NCBI RefSeq assembly: GCF_007992835.1
Contig: NZ_BKBA01000008.1
Span: 248,001 to 312,000 of the forward strand
Source of the DNA: Knoellia locipacati
GTDB lineage: Bacteria > Actinomycetota > Actinomycetes > Actinomycetales > Dermatophilaceae
Length of the DNA stretch: 64,000 nt
Direction: 5' to 3'
The notes under the pieces are model-generated. The model was not told where the DNA came from. It saw only the letters and a list, made by a program, of their open reading frames with translations, and ran no database searches. Below are positions 9,192-18,044 of the stretch, piece after piece (positions within the stretch are counted from its first letter, which is position 1; each line of letters opens with the position of its first letter). Made by a program: the position numbers and the translations under genes.

Positions 9192-10888
9192 CCGCTCCCG
9201 ACGCGCGGATCCCTCGGGCGCTGGCCGCGCCCGCACCGGGCTGGACGACCTCGGCCGACGTCATCGTCGTCGGCTCGGGGATCGCCGGGCTCACCTGCGC
9301 CCTGCGGCTGCGCGAGCAGGTCGACCGCGTCCTGCTCGTCACCAAGACGGTGCTCGACGAGGGTTCCACGGCCTGGGCGCAGGGCGGGATCGCCGCGGCG
9401 CTCCACCCCGAGGACTCACCCGAGGAGCACCTCGAGGACACCCTCGTCGCCGGTGTCGGGCTCTGTGACCGCGACGCCGTCGAGGCCCTCGTCACCGAGG
9501 GCCCGAAGCGGGTGCGCGAGCTCGTCGCCCTGGGCGCGGAGTTCGACCGCGACGCCGAGGGCGAGATCAAGCTGACCCGCGAGGGTGGTCACCACCGCGA
9601 CCGCATCGCCCACGCCGGTGGCGACGCGACGGGACGCGAGATCTCACGGGCCCTCATCGCAGCCCTCCACCGCGTCATCGACGACCCGGGCATCGAGGTG
9701 GTCGAGCACGCCCTCGTCGTCGACCTCCTCCAGGCGGGATCCGACGACGGCGAGGTCGTCGGGGTGACGCTGCACGTCATCGGCGAGGGCCAGCTCGACG
9801 GCGTGGGGGCGGCCTACGCGCGGGCGGTGGTGCTCGCGACCGGCGGGCTCGGCCAGATCTACACGTCGACGACGAACCCCCCGGTGGCGACCGGCGACGG
9901 CATGGCCGCGGCGCTGCGTGCCGGCGCCCGGATCACCGACCTCGAGTTCATCCAGTTCCACCCGACGGTGCTCTTCCTCGGGGAGGGGTCGACGGGCCAG
10001 CAGCCGCTCATCTCGGAGGCCGTGCGCGGCGAGGGCGCGTTCCTCGTCGACGGCGCCGGGCGCCGCATCATGGAGGGGCGGCACGAGCTCGCCGACCTCG
10101 CGCCGCGCGACGTCGTGGCCCGGGCGATCCTCGAGACGATGCGCGAGCAGGGCACCGACCACGTGTTCCTCGACGCCCGCCACCTCGGCGGTGCCTTCCT
10201 CGAGGAGCGATTCCCCTCGATCGTCGCGTCCTGCCGCTCGCTGGGCTTCGACCCGGCGACCGACCTGCTGCCCGTGGCGCCAGCCCAGCACTACGCCTCG
10301 GGTGGCATCGAGACCGACCTGCGCGGGCGCACCTCGCTGCCCGGGCTCTATGCCTGTGGTGAGTGCTCGTGCACCGGCGTCCACGGCGCCAACCGGCTCG
10401 CCTCCAACAGCCTGCTCGAAGGGCTCGTCTTCGCCAGCCGGATCGCCGCCGACATCCCCGAGCGGATCGCGGCGGGGGAGCTGCCCGAGGTCGTGGTGCC
10501 CGCGACGCCGGCGCACGCCGGTGGCGAGGGCTCCGGCCCGGGTGCCCTCCTCGACAGCACGCAGCGGCTCACGGTGCAGCGGGCGATGACGGCGGGGTCG
10601 GGTCCGGTCCGCTCGGCGAACTCCACGGCGGCGACCGCCGGGACGCTCGCGGACCTCGCCGCGCTCCCGCCCTCGACGGCCGCCCCGGGGCCGCGCACCT
10701 GGGAGACGACCAACCTCCTCCACCTCGGGCAGGTGCTCACCGAGCTGGCCCACCGACGCGCCGAGACCCGTGGTGGGCACGTGCGTCGCGACTTCCCCGA
10801 GCGTGACGACGCCCGCTGGCTCGTGCGCCAGAGCGTCGTCGTCTCACCCGACCGCACCCTCACCGTGACCGAACGGAGTATGCCGTGA
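9188..10888 (+). CDS. nadB: L-aspartate oxidase
   Basis: FAD enzyme oxidising aspartate to iminoaspartate for quinolinate synthesis. The dinucleotide motif [17 protein letters not shown] is near the N-terminus. [33 protein letters not shown] and [20 protein letters not shown] are family blocks of the succinate dehydrogenase/NadB superfamily, and [19 protein letters not shown] is present. 566 residues. nadA is not adjacent, so quinolinate synthase must be encoded elsewhere. GTG 9188 overlaps the panD stop and its own stop overlaps nadC. The last four codons before the stop contain a GTATGCCG octamer. Confidence 0.95.
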   Translation: MTAPDARIPRALAAPAPGWTTSADVIVVGSGIAGLTCALRLREQVDRVLLVTKTVLDEGSTAWAQGGIAAALHPEDSPEEHLEDTLVAGVGLCDRDAVEALVTEGPKRVRELVALGAEFDRDAEGEIKLTREGGHHRDRIAHAGGDATGREISRALIAALHRVIDDPGIEVVEHALVVDLLQAGSDDGEVVGVTLHVIGEGQLDGVGAAYARAVVLATGGLGQIYTSTTNPPVATGDGMAAALRAGARITDLEFIQFHPTVLFLGEGSTGQQPLISEAVRGEGAFLVDGAGRRIMEGRHELADLAPRDVVARAILETMREQGTDHVFLDARHLGGAFLEERFPSIVASCRSLGFDPATDLLPVAPAQHYASGGIETDLRGRTSLPGLYACGECSCTGVHGANRLASNSLLEGLVFASRIAADIPERIAAGELPEVVVPATPAHAGGEGSGPGALLDSTQRLTVQRAMTAGSGPVRSANSTAATAGTLADLAALPPSTAAPGPRTWETTNLLHLGQVLTELAHRRAETRGGHVRRDFPERDDARWLVRQSVVVSPDRTLTVTERSMP

Positions 10889-11778
10889 GCGCCCCCTCGC
10901 GCCCCGACCTCGCCTTCCCCGTGGCGGACGCCCGGCGCGTCGTCACCGTGGCGCTCGACGAGGACCTCGGTGGACCCGACGGCGTCGACGTCACGACGAC
11001 CGCGACGATCCCGGCCGCCCAGCAGACGCGCGCCGCGGTGGTGGCGCGCGAGGCGGGCACCGTCGCCGGTGTCGACGTCATCGCCCTCACCCTCGACGAG
11101 GTCGCCCGACGGCTCGGCGCCGAACCGGTGTCGGTCTCGCTCGTGGCGGCCGACGGTGACCGCGTGGAGCGCGGTGACGTCGTGGCCGAGCTCAGCGGGT
11201 CGACCCGGGTGACCCTCGTCGCCGAGCGGACCCTGCTCAACGTTCTCAGCCGGTTGTCCGGCATCGCCACGCACACCCGTCGCTGGGCCGACGAGCTCGA
11301 GGGGTCCGGCGCCACCGTCCTCGACACCCGCAAGACGACGCCGGGGCTGCGGGCGCTCGAGAAGTTCGCGGTGCGCGCGGGCGGCGGGACCAACAAGCGC
11401 ATGGGCCTGCACGACGTCGCGATGATCAAGGACAACCACAAGCTGGCCGCCGGAAGTCTCGCCGCGGCATACGCCGCCGTGCGTGAGCAGTTCCCGCAGG
11501 TGCCGGTCCAGGTCGAGGTGACCACGACGGAGGAGGCCCTCGAGTCGGTCGCAGCCGGTGCGCGGTTCCTCTTGTGCGACAACATGTCCACGGACCTGCT
11601 GCGCGCGACGGTCGAGGCGGTGCGCGGCACCGGTGAGGACGTCGAGATCGAGGCCACGGGCGGTCTGACGCTCGAGGTGGCGGCGGACTACGCCGCGACG
11701 GGTGTGGACTACCTCAGCGTCGGTGGGCTGACCCACTCGAGCCCGATCCTCGACCTCGCCCTCGACCTGCGTGACTAA
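10885..11778 (+). CDS. nadC: nicotinate-nucleotide pyrophosphorylase (carboxylating)
   Basis: Quinolinate phosphoribosyltransferase giving nicotinate mononucleotide. Recognised by ALDEDLGGPDGVDVTT, the catalytic block TVLDTRKTTPGLRALEKFAV, GGGTNKRMGLHD, IKDNH and VEIEATGGLTLE. 297 residues, usual length. GTG 10885 is coupled to the nadB stop. It is the last gene of the operon: a 27-bp perfect palindrome begins at its stop codon, and the next gene is convergent. Confidence 0.96.
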   Translation: MSAPSRPDLAFPVADARRVVTVALDEDLGGPDGVDVTTTATIPAAQQTRAAVVAREAGTVAGVDVIALTLDEVARRLGAEPVSVSLVAADGDRVERGDVVAELSGSTRVTLVAERTLLNVLSRLSGIATHTRRWADELEGSGATVLDTRKTTPGLRALEKFAVRAGGGTNKRMGLHDVAMIKDNHKLAAGSLAAAYAAVREQFPQVPVQVEVTTTEEALESVAAGARFLLCDNMSTDLLRATVEAVRGTGEDVEIEATGGLTLEVAADYAATGVDYLSVGGLTHSSPILDLALDLRD

Positions 11779-11841
11779 CTCACCAATTCCTCCCCTCCGT
11801 CACGTGCCGAGCCGGTGACGGAGGGGAGGAATTGGTGAGTT
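11777..11841. terminator. long perfect palindrome between convergent genes (bidirectional terminator)
   Basis: Arms of 27 bp at 11777-11803 and 11815-11841 match perfectly, with an 11-nt loop. The first arm starts inside the nadC stop TAA. The outer ends of the arms are AT-rich (AACTCACCAATT) while the inner part is purine/pyrimidine-biased. There is no T-run. Its place between convergent genes suggests transcription termination in both directions. Confidence 0.75.
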
Positions 11842-11870
11842 GATCACGGACGGGGCGCGTAGGACGGAGC

Positions 11871-12686
11871 TCAGTGACCCTTGCGGAGCGTCGGGTGGTC
11901 GGCCTCGATGGTCGCCGGGTGGACGAAGAGGGGCAGCAGCCGGCGCGACGCCGGGGTGCGCAGCGCCTTGACGGCCGCGAGGTGGGCCTCGCAGCGCAGC
12001 ACCAGCTCGTCGTAGGCCTCCTGGCCCATGAGCTCGACCAGCTCGGCGCGGTTGCTCCGGTAGACCGGTTCGGCGCCGACGTGGGCGTCGGGGTTGCCCG
12101 AGCAGTACCAGTCGAGGTCGTGCCCACCCGGACCCCAGCCACGTCGGTCGTACTCGCCGATCGACACCTCGAGGTGGCTCGTGTCGTCGGGGTGCTCGAC
12201 GGTGCGGAAGGTGCGGCGGATCGGCAGCTGCCAGCAGACGTCGGGCTTCTGCGTGTGCGGCGGCTGGCCGGTGAGGACCGCGTGCTGGTGCAGCGCGCAC
12301 CCGGCGCCGGCGGGGAATCCGGGCCGGTTGAGGAAGATGCAGGCGCCGTCGACGACCTTGGTCTTGCGGGCGTCGTCCTCGAGCTCGGTCCAGTGGGACA
12401 CCTTGGCCGGGTTCTTCTTCTCCGGGCGCAGCTGCCACTCGTCCTCACCGAGCTGCTCGACGACGGCGGCCACGCGAGCCAGGTCGTCGTCGTCGGAGAA
12501 GTGCGCGCCGAGGGTGCAGCACCCGTCGTCGGGGCGCCCGGCATAGATCCCCTCGCACCCCGACCCGAAGATGCAGGTCCAGCGCGAGGTCAGCCACGTG
12601 AGGTCGCACCGGAAGCGCTGCCCGGCGTCGGCGGGGTCGGGGAACTCGACCCACGTGCGGGGGATGTCCAACGGGGTCTCGGCCAC
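11871..12686 (-). CDS. conserved cysteine-rich protein (possible metal- or cluster-binding)
   Basis: 271 residues with about eleven Cys in recurring groups: [57 protein letters not shown] and DWYCSGN. The CIFL-n-GCALH spacing recalls the YkgJ/DUF3109 cysteine-cluster proteins, so an Fe-S or zinc site is likely. I cannot assign a function. Minus-strand GTG 12686 lies 6 nt from a TAGGGT box (12693-12698), which supports the start. It is transcribed divergently from the ppx/gppA-type gene. Confidence 0.7.
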   Translation of the reverse strand: MAETPLDIPRTWVEFPDPADAGQRFRCDLTWLTSRWTCIFGSGCEGIYAGRPDDGCCTLGAHFSDDDDLARVAAVVEQLGEDEWQLRPEKKNPAKVSHWTELEDDARKTKVVDGACIFLNRPGFPAGAGCALHQHAVLTGQPPHTQKPDVCWQLPIRRTFRTVEHPDDTSHLEVSIGEYDRRGWGPGGHDLDWYCSGNPDAHVGAEPVYRSNRAELVELMGQEAYDELVLRCEAHLAAVKALRTPASRRLLPLFVHPATIEADHPTLRKGH

Positions 12687-12692
12687 CGGTTC

Positions 12693-12721
12693 ACCCTATG
12701 TCGCCACCCGCCGACTACCGT
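12693..12721. promoter_or_regulatory. divergent -10 boxes (Cys-rich gene / ppx)
   Basis: Minus-strand TAGGGT (12693-12698) serves GTG 12686. Plus-strand TACCGT (12716-12721) serves ATG 12728. Each box lies exactly 6 nt from its start codon, so both transcripts look leaderless. Confidence 0.5.
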
Positions 12722-12727
12722 GGACCC

Positions 12728-13654
12728 ATGCGGCTCGGGGTCATCGACGTGGGATCCAACACCGTGCACCTCCTCGTCGTCGACGCCCACGTCGGCGCCC
12801 AGCCGATCCCGGCCAGCTCCCACAAGCGCGAGCTCCGGCTGTCCGAGCACGTCACCGACGACGGCGCGATCGACGACGCGGGCTGCGAGCAGCTCGCCGA
12901 GTTCGTGGCCGAGTGCCTCACCGTCGCCGAGGACCAGGGCGTCGAGGACCTCATGGGCTTCGTCACCAGCGCGATCCGCGAGGCCCCCAACGGCGACGAC
13001 GTCCTCGCTGCCGTCAAGGAGCGCACCGGTGTCGTGCTCGAGGTGCTCTCGGGCGAGGACGAGGCGCGGCTGACCTTCCTCGCCGCCCGTCGTTGGTTCG
13101 GCTGGTCGGCCGGCACCCTCCTCGTCGCGGACATCGGCGGCGGCTCGCTCGAGATCGCCCAGGGCATGGACGAGGACCCCGACATCTCGATCTCGCTGCC
13201 GCTCGGCGCCGGCCGGGTCACGCGCGACCACCTCGCCGGCGACCCGCCGGGTGAGGCCGCGGTCCGGGCTGCGCGCAAGCACGTGCGGGCGACGATCGCG
13301 CGAGAGCTCCGCCCGCTCGCCAAGGCCGGTGCGCCGGACCGGGTCGTCGGCACCTCCAAGACGATGCGGTCCCTCGCCCGGATCACGGGGGCCGCCCCCA
13401 GCAGCGAAGGCATGTATGCCGTACGCCACCTCGAGCGCGACGCTCTCGACGCGATCCTGCCCCGGATCGCGAGCATGACTGCGGCGCAGCGCAGCTCGCT
13501 GCCCGGTGTCTCGTCGTCACGTGCCCAGCAGCTGCTCGCCGGCGGCCTCGTCGCCTCAGCCACGATGGACCTGCTCGGCGTCGACCGGCTCGAGCTCTGC
13601 CCCTGGGCCCTGCGCGAGGGCATCATCCTGCGCAGGCTCGACGGAATGCACTGA
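12728..13654 (+). CDS. Ppx/GppA family phosphatase (exopolyphosphatase-like)
   Basis: A 308-residue member of the ASKHA-fold polyphosphate/pppGpp phosphatases. Phosphate-1 loop [17 protein letters not shown] at the N-terminus, [23 protein letters not shown], the phosphate-2 loop [12 protein letters not shown] and [13 protein letters not shown]. The short form lacks the C-terminal HD domain, as in the Ppx1/Ppx2 paralogues of actinobacteria. ATG 12728 is 6 nt after a -10 box. The stop overlaps the next ATG by one base (TGATG), coupling it to the isomerase gene. Confidence 0.88.
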   Translation: MRLGVIDVGSNTVHLLVVDAHVGAQPIPASSHKRELRLSEHVTDDGAIDDAGCEQLAEFVAECLTVAEDQGVEDLMGFVTSAIREAPNGDDVLAAVKERTGVVLEVLSGEDEARLTFLAARRWFGWSAGTLLVADIGGGSLEIAQGMDEDPDISISLPLGAGRVTRDHLAGDPPGEAAVRAARKHVRATIARELRPLAKAGAPDRVVGTSKTMRSLARITGAAPSSEGMYAVRHLERDALDAILPRIASMTAAQRSSLPGVSSSRAQQLLAGGLVASATMDLLGVDRLELCPWALREGIILRRLDGMH

Positions 13655-14481
13655 TGGCCGCCGGTGACGCCGTCCTGATCCCGGACATCCCCGTGGCGCT
13701 CTCCACGGCGTCGGTCTACCCGGAGAACTGCGCCGCGGCCTTCCAGTACGCCGCACGGCTCGGCTACGACGCCGTCGAGGTCATGGTGTGGACCGACCCG
13801 GTGACCCAGGAGGCCGGTGCGCTGCAAGCGCTGGCCGAGCTGCACGGCATACGGATCGTCTCGGTCCACGCACCGACCCTGCTCATCAGCCAGCGGATCT
13901 ACGGCGTCGAGCCGTGGGGCAAGATCGACCGCTCGCTCGAGCTGGCGCACGACCTGGGCGCCGAGACGGTCGTGCTGCACCCGCCCTTCCGCTGGCAGAA
14001 GGACTATGCGCGCGACTTCGCCGACGGCATCGCCACCCGCGAGCACGAGTGGGGCATCACGCTCGCCGTCGAGAACATGTACCCGTGGCGGGTGCGTGGC
14101 CGCGAGATCGAGGCCTACCTGCCGCACTGGGACCCGGTGCCCCAGCCCTACGACCACGTGACGCTAGACCTGTCGCACACGGCGACCGCGGGCTCGGACG
14201 CGATGGCGATGGTGGCGGCGCTCGGCCCGCGCCTCACGCACCTCCACCTCGCGGACGGGCTCGGGTCGATGCGCGACGAGCACCTCGTCCCCGGGCACGG
14301 TTCGCAGCCGTGCGCCGAGGTGCTGGACACGTTGGTGCACAACGGATATGCGGGCTCGGTCGTCGTCGAGATCTCGACGCGGCGCCTCACCGCCGAGCAG
14401 CGCGAGATGGCGCTCACCGAGTCGCTCGCGTTCTGCCGGCTGCACCTCGCCGGCGCGCTCGAGACGGGGGAGGGCACGTGA
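13654..14481 (+). CDS. sugar phosphate isomerase/epimerase family (xylose isomerase-like TIM barrel)
   Basis: 275 residues of the AP-endonuclease-2/xylose-isomerase TIM-barrel superfamily. It carries ALSTASVYPENCAAAF, TVVLHPPFRWQ, LAVENMYPWRV (metal-binding Glu), VTLDLSHTATAG and VVVEISTRR at barrel strand ends. The substrate is unknown. It is regularly found after the ppx/gppA gene in actinobacteria and is translationally coupled to it here. The TetR gene downstream overlaps by 4 nt, so ppx, the isomerase and tetR form one unit. Confidence 0.8.
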   Translation: MAAGDAVLIPDIPVALSTASVYPENCAAAFQYAARLGYDAVEVMVWTDPVTQEAGALQALAELHGIRIVSVHAPTLLISQRIYGVEPWGKIDRSLELAHDLGAETVVLHPPFRWQKDYARDFADGIATREHEWGITLAVENMYPWRVRGREIEAYLPHWDPVPQPYDHVTLDLSHTATAGSDAMAMVAALGPRLTHLHLADGLGSMRDEHLVPGHGSQPCAEVLDTLVHNGYAGSVVVEISTRRLTAEQREMALTESLAFCRLHLAGALETGEGT

Positions 14482-15095
14482 GCCCTCGGGGGCGCCGGCC
14501 CGGTGGCGAGGACACCCGCGCGGCGATCGTCACCGCGGCCCGGACCGAGTTCGCGCAGCGCGGCTACGACGGCACCTCGCTGCGCGGCGTCGCCCGCGAG
14601 GCCGGGGTCGACCCCAAGCTCGTGCACCACTACTTCGACGGCAAGTCCGAGCTCTTCGTCGAGGTCATGGCCTTCCCCGCCAACCCTGCGGTCCTCGTCG
14701 AGCAGATCGCGGCGGCGCCACGAGACGCCTTGGGCGAGACGCTCGCCCGCGTGTTCCTCGCGGTCTGGGACGGACCCGAGGGTCGTGAGCGCTTCGCGGC
14801 GATGTTCGCGGCCGCCGCGGCCCACGAGGAGCACGCCCGGATGGTGCGTGAGTTCGTCGGGCGCGAGGTCCTGCACCGGGTCGTCGAGTCGATGCACGCC
14901 GACCCCGACGTCGGTCCGCGGCAGAAGGAGGCGCTCGAGGTGCGGGTCGCGCTCGGGGCGGCCCAGCTCATCGGGATGGGCCTGCTCCGCTACGTCGTCA
15001 AGGTCCCCGCGGTGGCCGACGCCAGCGTCGATGAGCTCGTCGCGATCCTCGGGCCGACCCTCCAGCACCACCTCGTCCCGCCATCACCCCACTGA
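14478..15095 (+). CDS. TetR family transcriptional regulator
   Basis: 205 residues. The N-terminal helix-turn-helix is canonical: AAIVTAARTEFAQRGYDGTS, then LRGVAREAGVDPKLVHHYF. The C-terminal ligand domain is all-helical (ALGETLARVFLAVWDG, AAAAHEEHARMVREFV). GTG 14478 overlaps the upstream stop. The stop codon is the first part of a repeat cluster. The next genes encode an ABC exporter whose promoter carries a 16-bp palindrome, a natural candidate target for this repressor; that link is inference. Confidence 0.88.
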   Translation: MSPRGRRPGGEDTRAAIVTAARTEFAQRGYDGTSLRGVAREAGVDPKLVHHYFDGKSELFVEVMAFPANPAVLVEQIAAAPRDALGETLARVFLAVWDGPEGRERFAAMFAAAAAHEEHARMVREFVGREVLHRVVESMHADPDVGPRQKEALEVRVALGAAQLIGMGLLRYVVKVPAVADASVDELVAILGPTLQHHLVPPSPH

Positions 15096-15234
15096 TTGCC
15101 CCTGGGCGCGCACGGTGGGGCAATCAGTCGCGTCGCATCCGCAACTGATTGCCCCTCGCCGCGCACTTTGGGGCAATCAGTCGCGTCGCATCCGCAACTG
15201 ATTGCCCCTCGCCGCGCACTGTGGGGCAATCAGT
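15091..15234. repeat. three tandem palindromes of the GGGGCAATCAGT family
   Basis: Three hairpins, each with 12-bp perfect arms (ACTGATTGCCCC/GGGGCAATCAGT) and a 14-nt loop: 15091-15128, 15144-15181 and 15197-15234. The last two lie in a 53-bp tandem duplication (15129-15181 and 15182-15234) differing at one base. The first begins within the tetR stop. The arrangement resembles REP/BIME-type elements more than a simple terminator. Confidence 0.88.
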
Positions 15235-15240
15235 GGGGCC

Positions 15241-15284
15241 TTGCGCGCGACCCGTCGTCGGGTCTAAATTCATCATATGATGAA
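15241..15284 (+). promoter_or_regulatory. leaderless promoter with 16-bp operator palindrome
   Basis: TTGCGC (15241-15246), an 18-nt spacer and TAAATT (15265-15270) form a promoter whose expected +1 is the A of ATG 15277. The perfect palindrome TTCATCATATGATGAA (15269-15284) covers the -10 edge, the +1 site and the start codon. A repressor bound there would block initiation. The upstream TetR protein is the obvious candidate. Confidence 0.7.
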
Positions 15285-16083
15285 AAGCCAGCAGGAGGGG
15301 GCCGCGACGGACGCGATCGTCGTCGAGCACCTCGTCGTGCGGCGTGGGGGTCGGGACGTCCTGCCCGACCTCAGAGTCACGGTCCCCGCCGGGCAGGTCG
15401 TCGGGCTGCTCGGGCCGAGCGGTGGCGGCAAGTCCACGCTGATGCGCGCGATCGTCGGCGTCCAGCAGGTCGAGAGCGGCACGGTGACCGTGCTGGACCT
15501 GCCAGCGGGACACCCGGACCTGCGCCACCGCGTCGGCTACGTCACCCAGTCGCCGAGCATCTACGCCGACCTGTCGGTGCGTCACAATCTCACCTACTTC
15601 GCCCAGGTCCTCGGCGCACCCAGGGACGCGGTCGACAGGGCCATCGACGCCGTCGACCTCGCCAGCCACGCCGATGCCACGGTCGCCACCCTCTCCGGCG
15701 GCCAGCGCTCGCGCGCCTCGCTCGCGGCGGCCCTCGTGGGGGACCCCGAGGTCCTCGTCCTCGACGAGCCCACCGTCGGCCTCGACCCCGTGCTGCGCCG
15801 CGACCTGTGGAGCCTCTTCCGCCGGCTCGCGCACGACGAGGGCCGCACGCTCCTCGTCTCGAGCCACGTCATGGACGAGGCCACCCGCTGCGACCGCCTG
15901 CTCCTGCTGCGCGAGGGCGAGATCCTCAGCGACTCCACTCTCCCCGAACTCCTCGAGCGCACCGGGGCTCCCGATGCCGAGCAGGCCTTCCTGCACCTCG
16001 TCGACCGCGCCGCGGCCGGCGCACCGACGAGCGCACCGACGAGCCCATCGACGAGCGCACCGACGACGGGGGACCGGTCGTGA
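15277..16083 (+). CDS. ABC transporter ATP-binding protein
   Basis: 268 residues, ATPase of an ABC-2 type exporter. Walker A GPSGGGKST, Q-loop region GYVTQSPSIYADL, signature LSGGQRSRASLA, Walker B VLVLDEPTVGLDP and the switch His in LLVSSHVMDEA. The C-terminus carries a short Ala-Pro-Thr-Ser repeat (about 16017-16070) after the domain. It starts at ATG 15277 from a leaderless promoter; no Shine-Dalgarno lies before it. The permease gene overlaps by 4 nt. Substrate unknown; drug or lipid export is typical of this type. Confidence 0.93.
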   Translation: MMKSQQEGAATDAIVVEHLVVRRGGRDVLPDLRVTVPAGQVVGLLGPSGGGKSTLMRAIVGVQQVESGTVTVLDLPAGHPDLRHRVGYVTQSPSIYADLSVRHNLTYFAQVLGAPRDAVDRAIDAVDLASHADATVATLSGGQRSRASLAAALVGDPEVLVLDEPTVGLDPVLRRDLWSLFRRLAHDEGRTLLVSSHVMDEATRCDRLLLLREGEILSDSTLPELLERTGAPDAEQAFLHLVDRAAAGAPTSAPTSPSTSAPTTGDRS

Positions 16084-16814
16084 ACCCGCGCATCACCCTG
16101 GCCACCGCCGCGCGCATCCTGCGCCAGCTGCGGGCCGACCACCGGACGATCGCGATGATGCTCGTCGTGCCCTGCGTCCTGCTCGGGCTGCTCGCGTGGA
16201 TCTTCGACGGGACACCGGTCTTCGACCGCATCGGCGCCGCCCTGCTCGGCGTCTTCCCGTTCGTCGTGATGTTCATCGTCACGAGCGTGGCGACGCTGCG
16301 CGAACGCACCTCGGGCACGCTCGAGCGACTCCTCACCACACCGCTCGGCAAGGGCGACTTCATGCTCGGCTACGCCCTGGCCTTCGGGCTCATGGCGGTC
16401 ATCCAGGCGCTCGTGGCCACGGGGTTCGCCGTGTGGGTCTGCGACCTCGACGTCGCCGGACCGACCTGGCTGCTCGTCGTCATCGCCGTCTGCGACGCCC
16501 TGCTCGGCACCGCCCTCGGCCTGCTCGTGAGCGGCTTCGCGTCGACCGAGTTCCAGGCGGTCCAGTTCATGCCGGCGCTCGTCCTCCCGCAGTTCCTCCT
16601 CTGCGGCCTCCTCGTACCCCGCGACGCCCTGCCGTCGATCCTCTCGACGGTCTCGGACTACCTCCCCCTCTCGTATGCCGTGGACGCGATGCGCACGATC
16701 GCCTCGGTCCCGGAGCCGCTGGGTGACGTCACCTCGGACATCGGCGTCATCGTCGGGGCCATCGCCCTCGCTCTGGCGCTCGGCAGCCTCACGCTGCGCC
16801 GGCGCACTCCCTGA
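16080..16814 (+). CDS. ABC-2 type transporter permease
   Basis: 244 residues with six hydrophobic segments. The first is MMLVVPCVLLGLLAWIF, and PFVVMFIVTSVATLRERTSG opens the ABC-2 core, followed by LERLLTTPLGKGDFMLGYAL (a conserved cytoplasmic loop) and QFLLCGLLVPRDALPSIL. GTG 16080 overlaps the stop of the ATPase gene, which is its partner. With the upstream TetR protein and the operator palindrome it makes a small regulated efflux module. Confidence 0.92.
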   Translation: MNPRITLATAARILRQLRADHRTIAMMLVVPCVLLGLLAWIFDGTPVFDRIGAALLGVFPFVVMFIVTSVATLRERTSGTLERLLTTPLGKGDFMLGYALAFGLMAVIQALVATGFAVWVCDLDVAGPTWLLVVIAVCDALLGTALGLLVSGFASTEFQAVQFMPALVLPQFLLCGLLVPRDALPSILSTVSDYLPLSYAVDAMRTIASVPEPLGDVTSDIGVIVGAIALALALGSLTLRRRTP

Positions 16815-16893
16815 GCGGGCAGGTCGGGTGCGGGTCCCACGCTGCCTGCGGGCCGGCATACCGGCTGGGTTCTGGACCGGCCACGGGAGCAGT

Positions 16894-16899
16894 TAGCCT
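16894..16899 (+). promoter_or_regulatory. -10 box of leaderless proline dehydrogenase gene
   Basis: TAGCCT ends 7 nt before GTG 16907, and no Shine-Dalgarno sequence precedes the start. Confidence 0.45.
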
Positions 16900-16906
16900 G
16901 ACGACC

Positions 16907-17857
16907 GTGGATGCCTCCGACCTGCTCCGCAGCAGCCTGCTGCACCTGTCCGACTCCTCGCTCGTGCGCACCACGATCGAGAAGGCCCCCGTGAGCCGGG
17001 CGGTCGTCCAGCGCTACGTGCCCGGCACCGACGTGCCCCACGCCGTGTCGGCCGCCGCCGAGCTGCGCGCGACCAACCGGCAGGTGACGATCGACTACCT
17101 CGGCGAGGACACCCTCGACGCCGGGCAGGCCGCGCACACCGTCGACACCTACGTCGGGCTGCTCCGCGCGCTCAGGGTCAAGGACCTGTCGCAGTTCGGC
17201 GCGGCCGAGGTCAGCGTCAAGCTCAGCGCCGTCGGTCAGGCGCTGCCGCAGGACGGCGAGAAGATCGCCCTCGACAACGCCCGCACCATCTGCGAGGCCG
17301 CCAAGGACGCCGACACGACGGTCACCCTCGACATGGAGGACCACACGACGACGGACTCGACGCTGTCGATCCTCGCCGAGCTGCGCAAGGACTTCCCCGA
17401 GACCGGTGCCGTGCTTCAGTCGTACCTGCACCGCACCGAGGCCGACTGCCGCGACCTCGCCACGGCGGGCAGCCGGGTCCGGCTCTGCAAGGGCGCCTAC
17501 AAGGAGCCCGCCTCGGTCGCCTACCAGGACGCCGAGGACGTCGACCTGTCCTACGTGCGCTGCCTCAAGGTGCTCATGGCCGGCGAGGGCTATCCCATGG
17601 TCGCGAGCCACGACCCCCGCCTCATCGACATCGCCCGGGCGCTCGCGAGCCGCCACGGACGCGAGCCCGACTCCTACGAGTTCCAGATGCTCTACGGCAT
17701 CCGCCCCGACGAGCAGACCCGGATCGCCGACCGCGGCCACCAGATGCGCGTCTACGTGCCGTTCGGCGAGGAGTGGTACGGCTACCTCATGCGTCGCATG
17801 GCCGAGCGCCCCGCCAACCTGCAGTTCTTTCTGCGCTCCTTGGTCTCGAAGGGCTGA
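16907..17857 (+). CDS. proline dehydrogenase
   Basis: Monofunctional FAD-dependent PRODH (316 residues), oxidising proline to pyrroline-5-carboxylate. Barrel motifs: VTIDYLGEDT, VSVKLSAVGQALPQDG, TVTLDMEDHTTTDSTL, VLQSYLHRTEAD, RLCKGAYKEP and the C-terminal YVPFGEEWYGYLMRRMAERP, which holds the substrate-contacting Tyr and the Arg pair. The companion P5C dehydrogenase is not adjacent. The next gene is proC, which catalyses the opposite overall direction, so the two are probably not co-expressed. Two hairpins and a separate promoter intervene. Confidence 0.93.
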   Translation: MDASDLLRSSLLHLSDSSLVRTTIEKAPVSRAVVQRYVPGTDVPHAVSAAAELRATNRQVTIDYLGEDTLDAGQAAHTVDTYVGLLRALRVKDLSQFGAAEVSVKLSAVGQALPQDGEKIALDNARTICEAAKDADTTVTLDMEDHTTTDSTLSILAELRKDFPETGAVLQSYLHRTEADCRDLATAGSRVRLCKGAYKEPASVAYQDAEDVDLSYVRCLKVLMAGEGYPMVASHDPRLIDIARALASRHGREPDSYEFQMLYGIRPDEQTRIADRGHQMRVYVPFGEEWYGYLMRRMAERPANLQFFLRSLVSKG

Positions 17858-17947
17858 CGCAGCCCAACGGTCCGCTCCACACGACGCTCCTCCCGCGCAG
17901 TCTCGTCACCAAGGGCTGAGGTCGGCGCTCGACCCGACTTCGTCGCG

Positions 17948-18007
17948 CTCGACCCCGACTGGCAACTCGGGTCGAGTCCAGCATTATCGGGTGACCCGAT
18001 AATGCTG
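17948..18007. other. two inverted repeats between prodh and proC
   Basis: The first has arms CTCGACCC/GGGTCGAG (17948-17955 and 17969-17976) and a 13-nt loop, fitting a weak terminator. The second is a 29-bp near-perfect palindrome: 14-bp arms at 17979-17992 and 17994-18007 around a single base. It is unusually AT-rich for this genome. With a one-base centre it suits a protein-binding site (dimeric operator) for proC better than an RNA hairpin. Confidence 0.6.
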
Positions 18008-18032
18008 AGGCGGGGCGCAGGGGCATGCGGCA

Positions 18033-18038
18033 TAGTCT
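18033..18038 (+). promoter_or_regulatory. -10 box of leaderless proC
   Basis: TAGTCT ends 6 nt before ATG 18045. The 29-bp palindrome ends 25 bp upstream of this box and so covers the expected -35 region. Confidence 0.5.
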
Positions 18039-18044
18039 CGCGCC

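Noticed and set aside
15091-15234. Tandem repeats as a CRISPR array
   Set aside because: Only three units, each internally palindromic, with no variable spacers and no cas genes.
16854-16864. GCCGG-CATA-CCGGC mini-hairpin before the proline dehydrogenase gene as a terminator
   Set aside because: The stem is only 5 bp and is explained by the octamer CGGCATAC with chance flanks.
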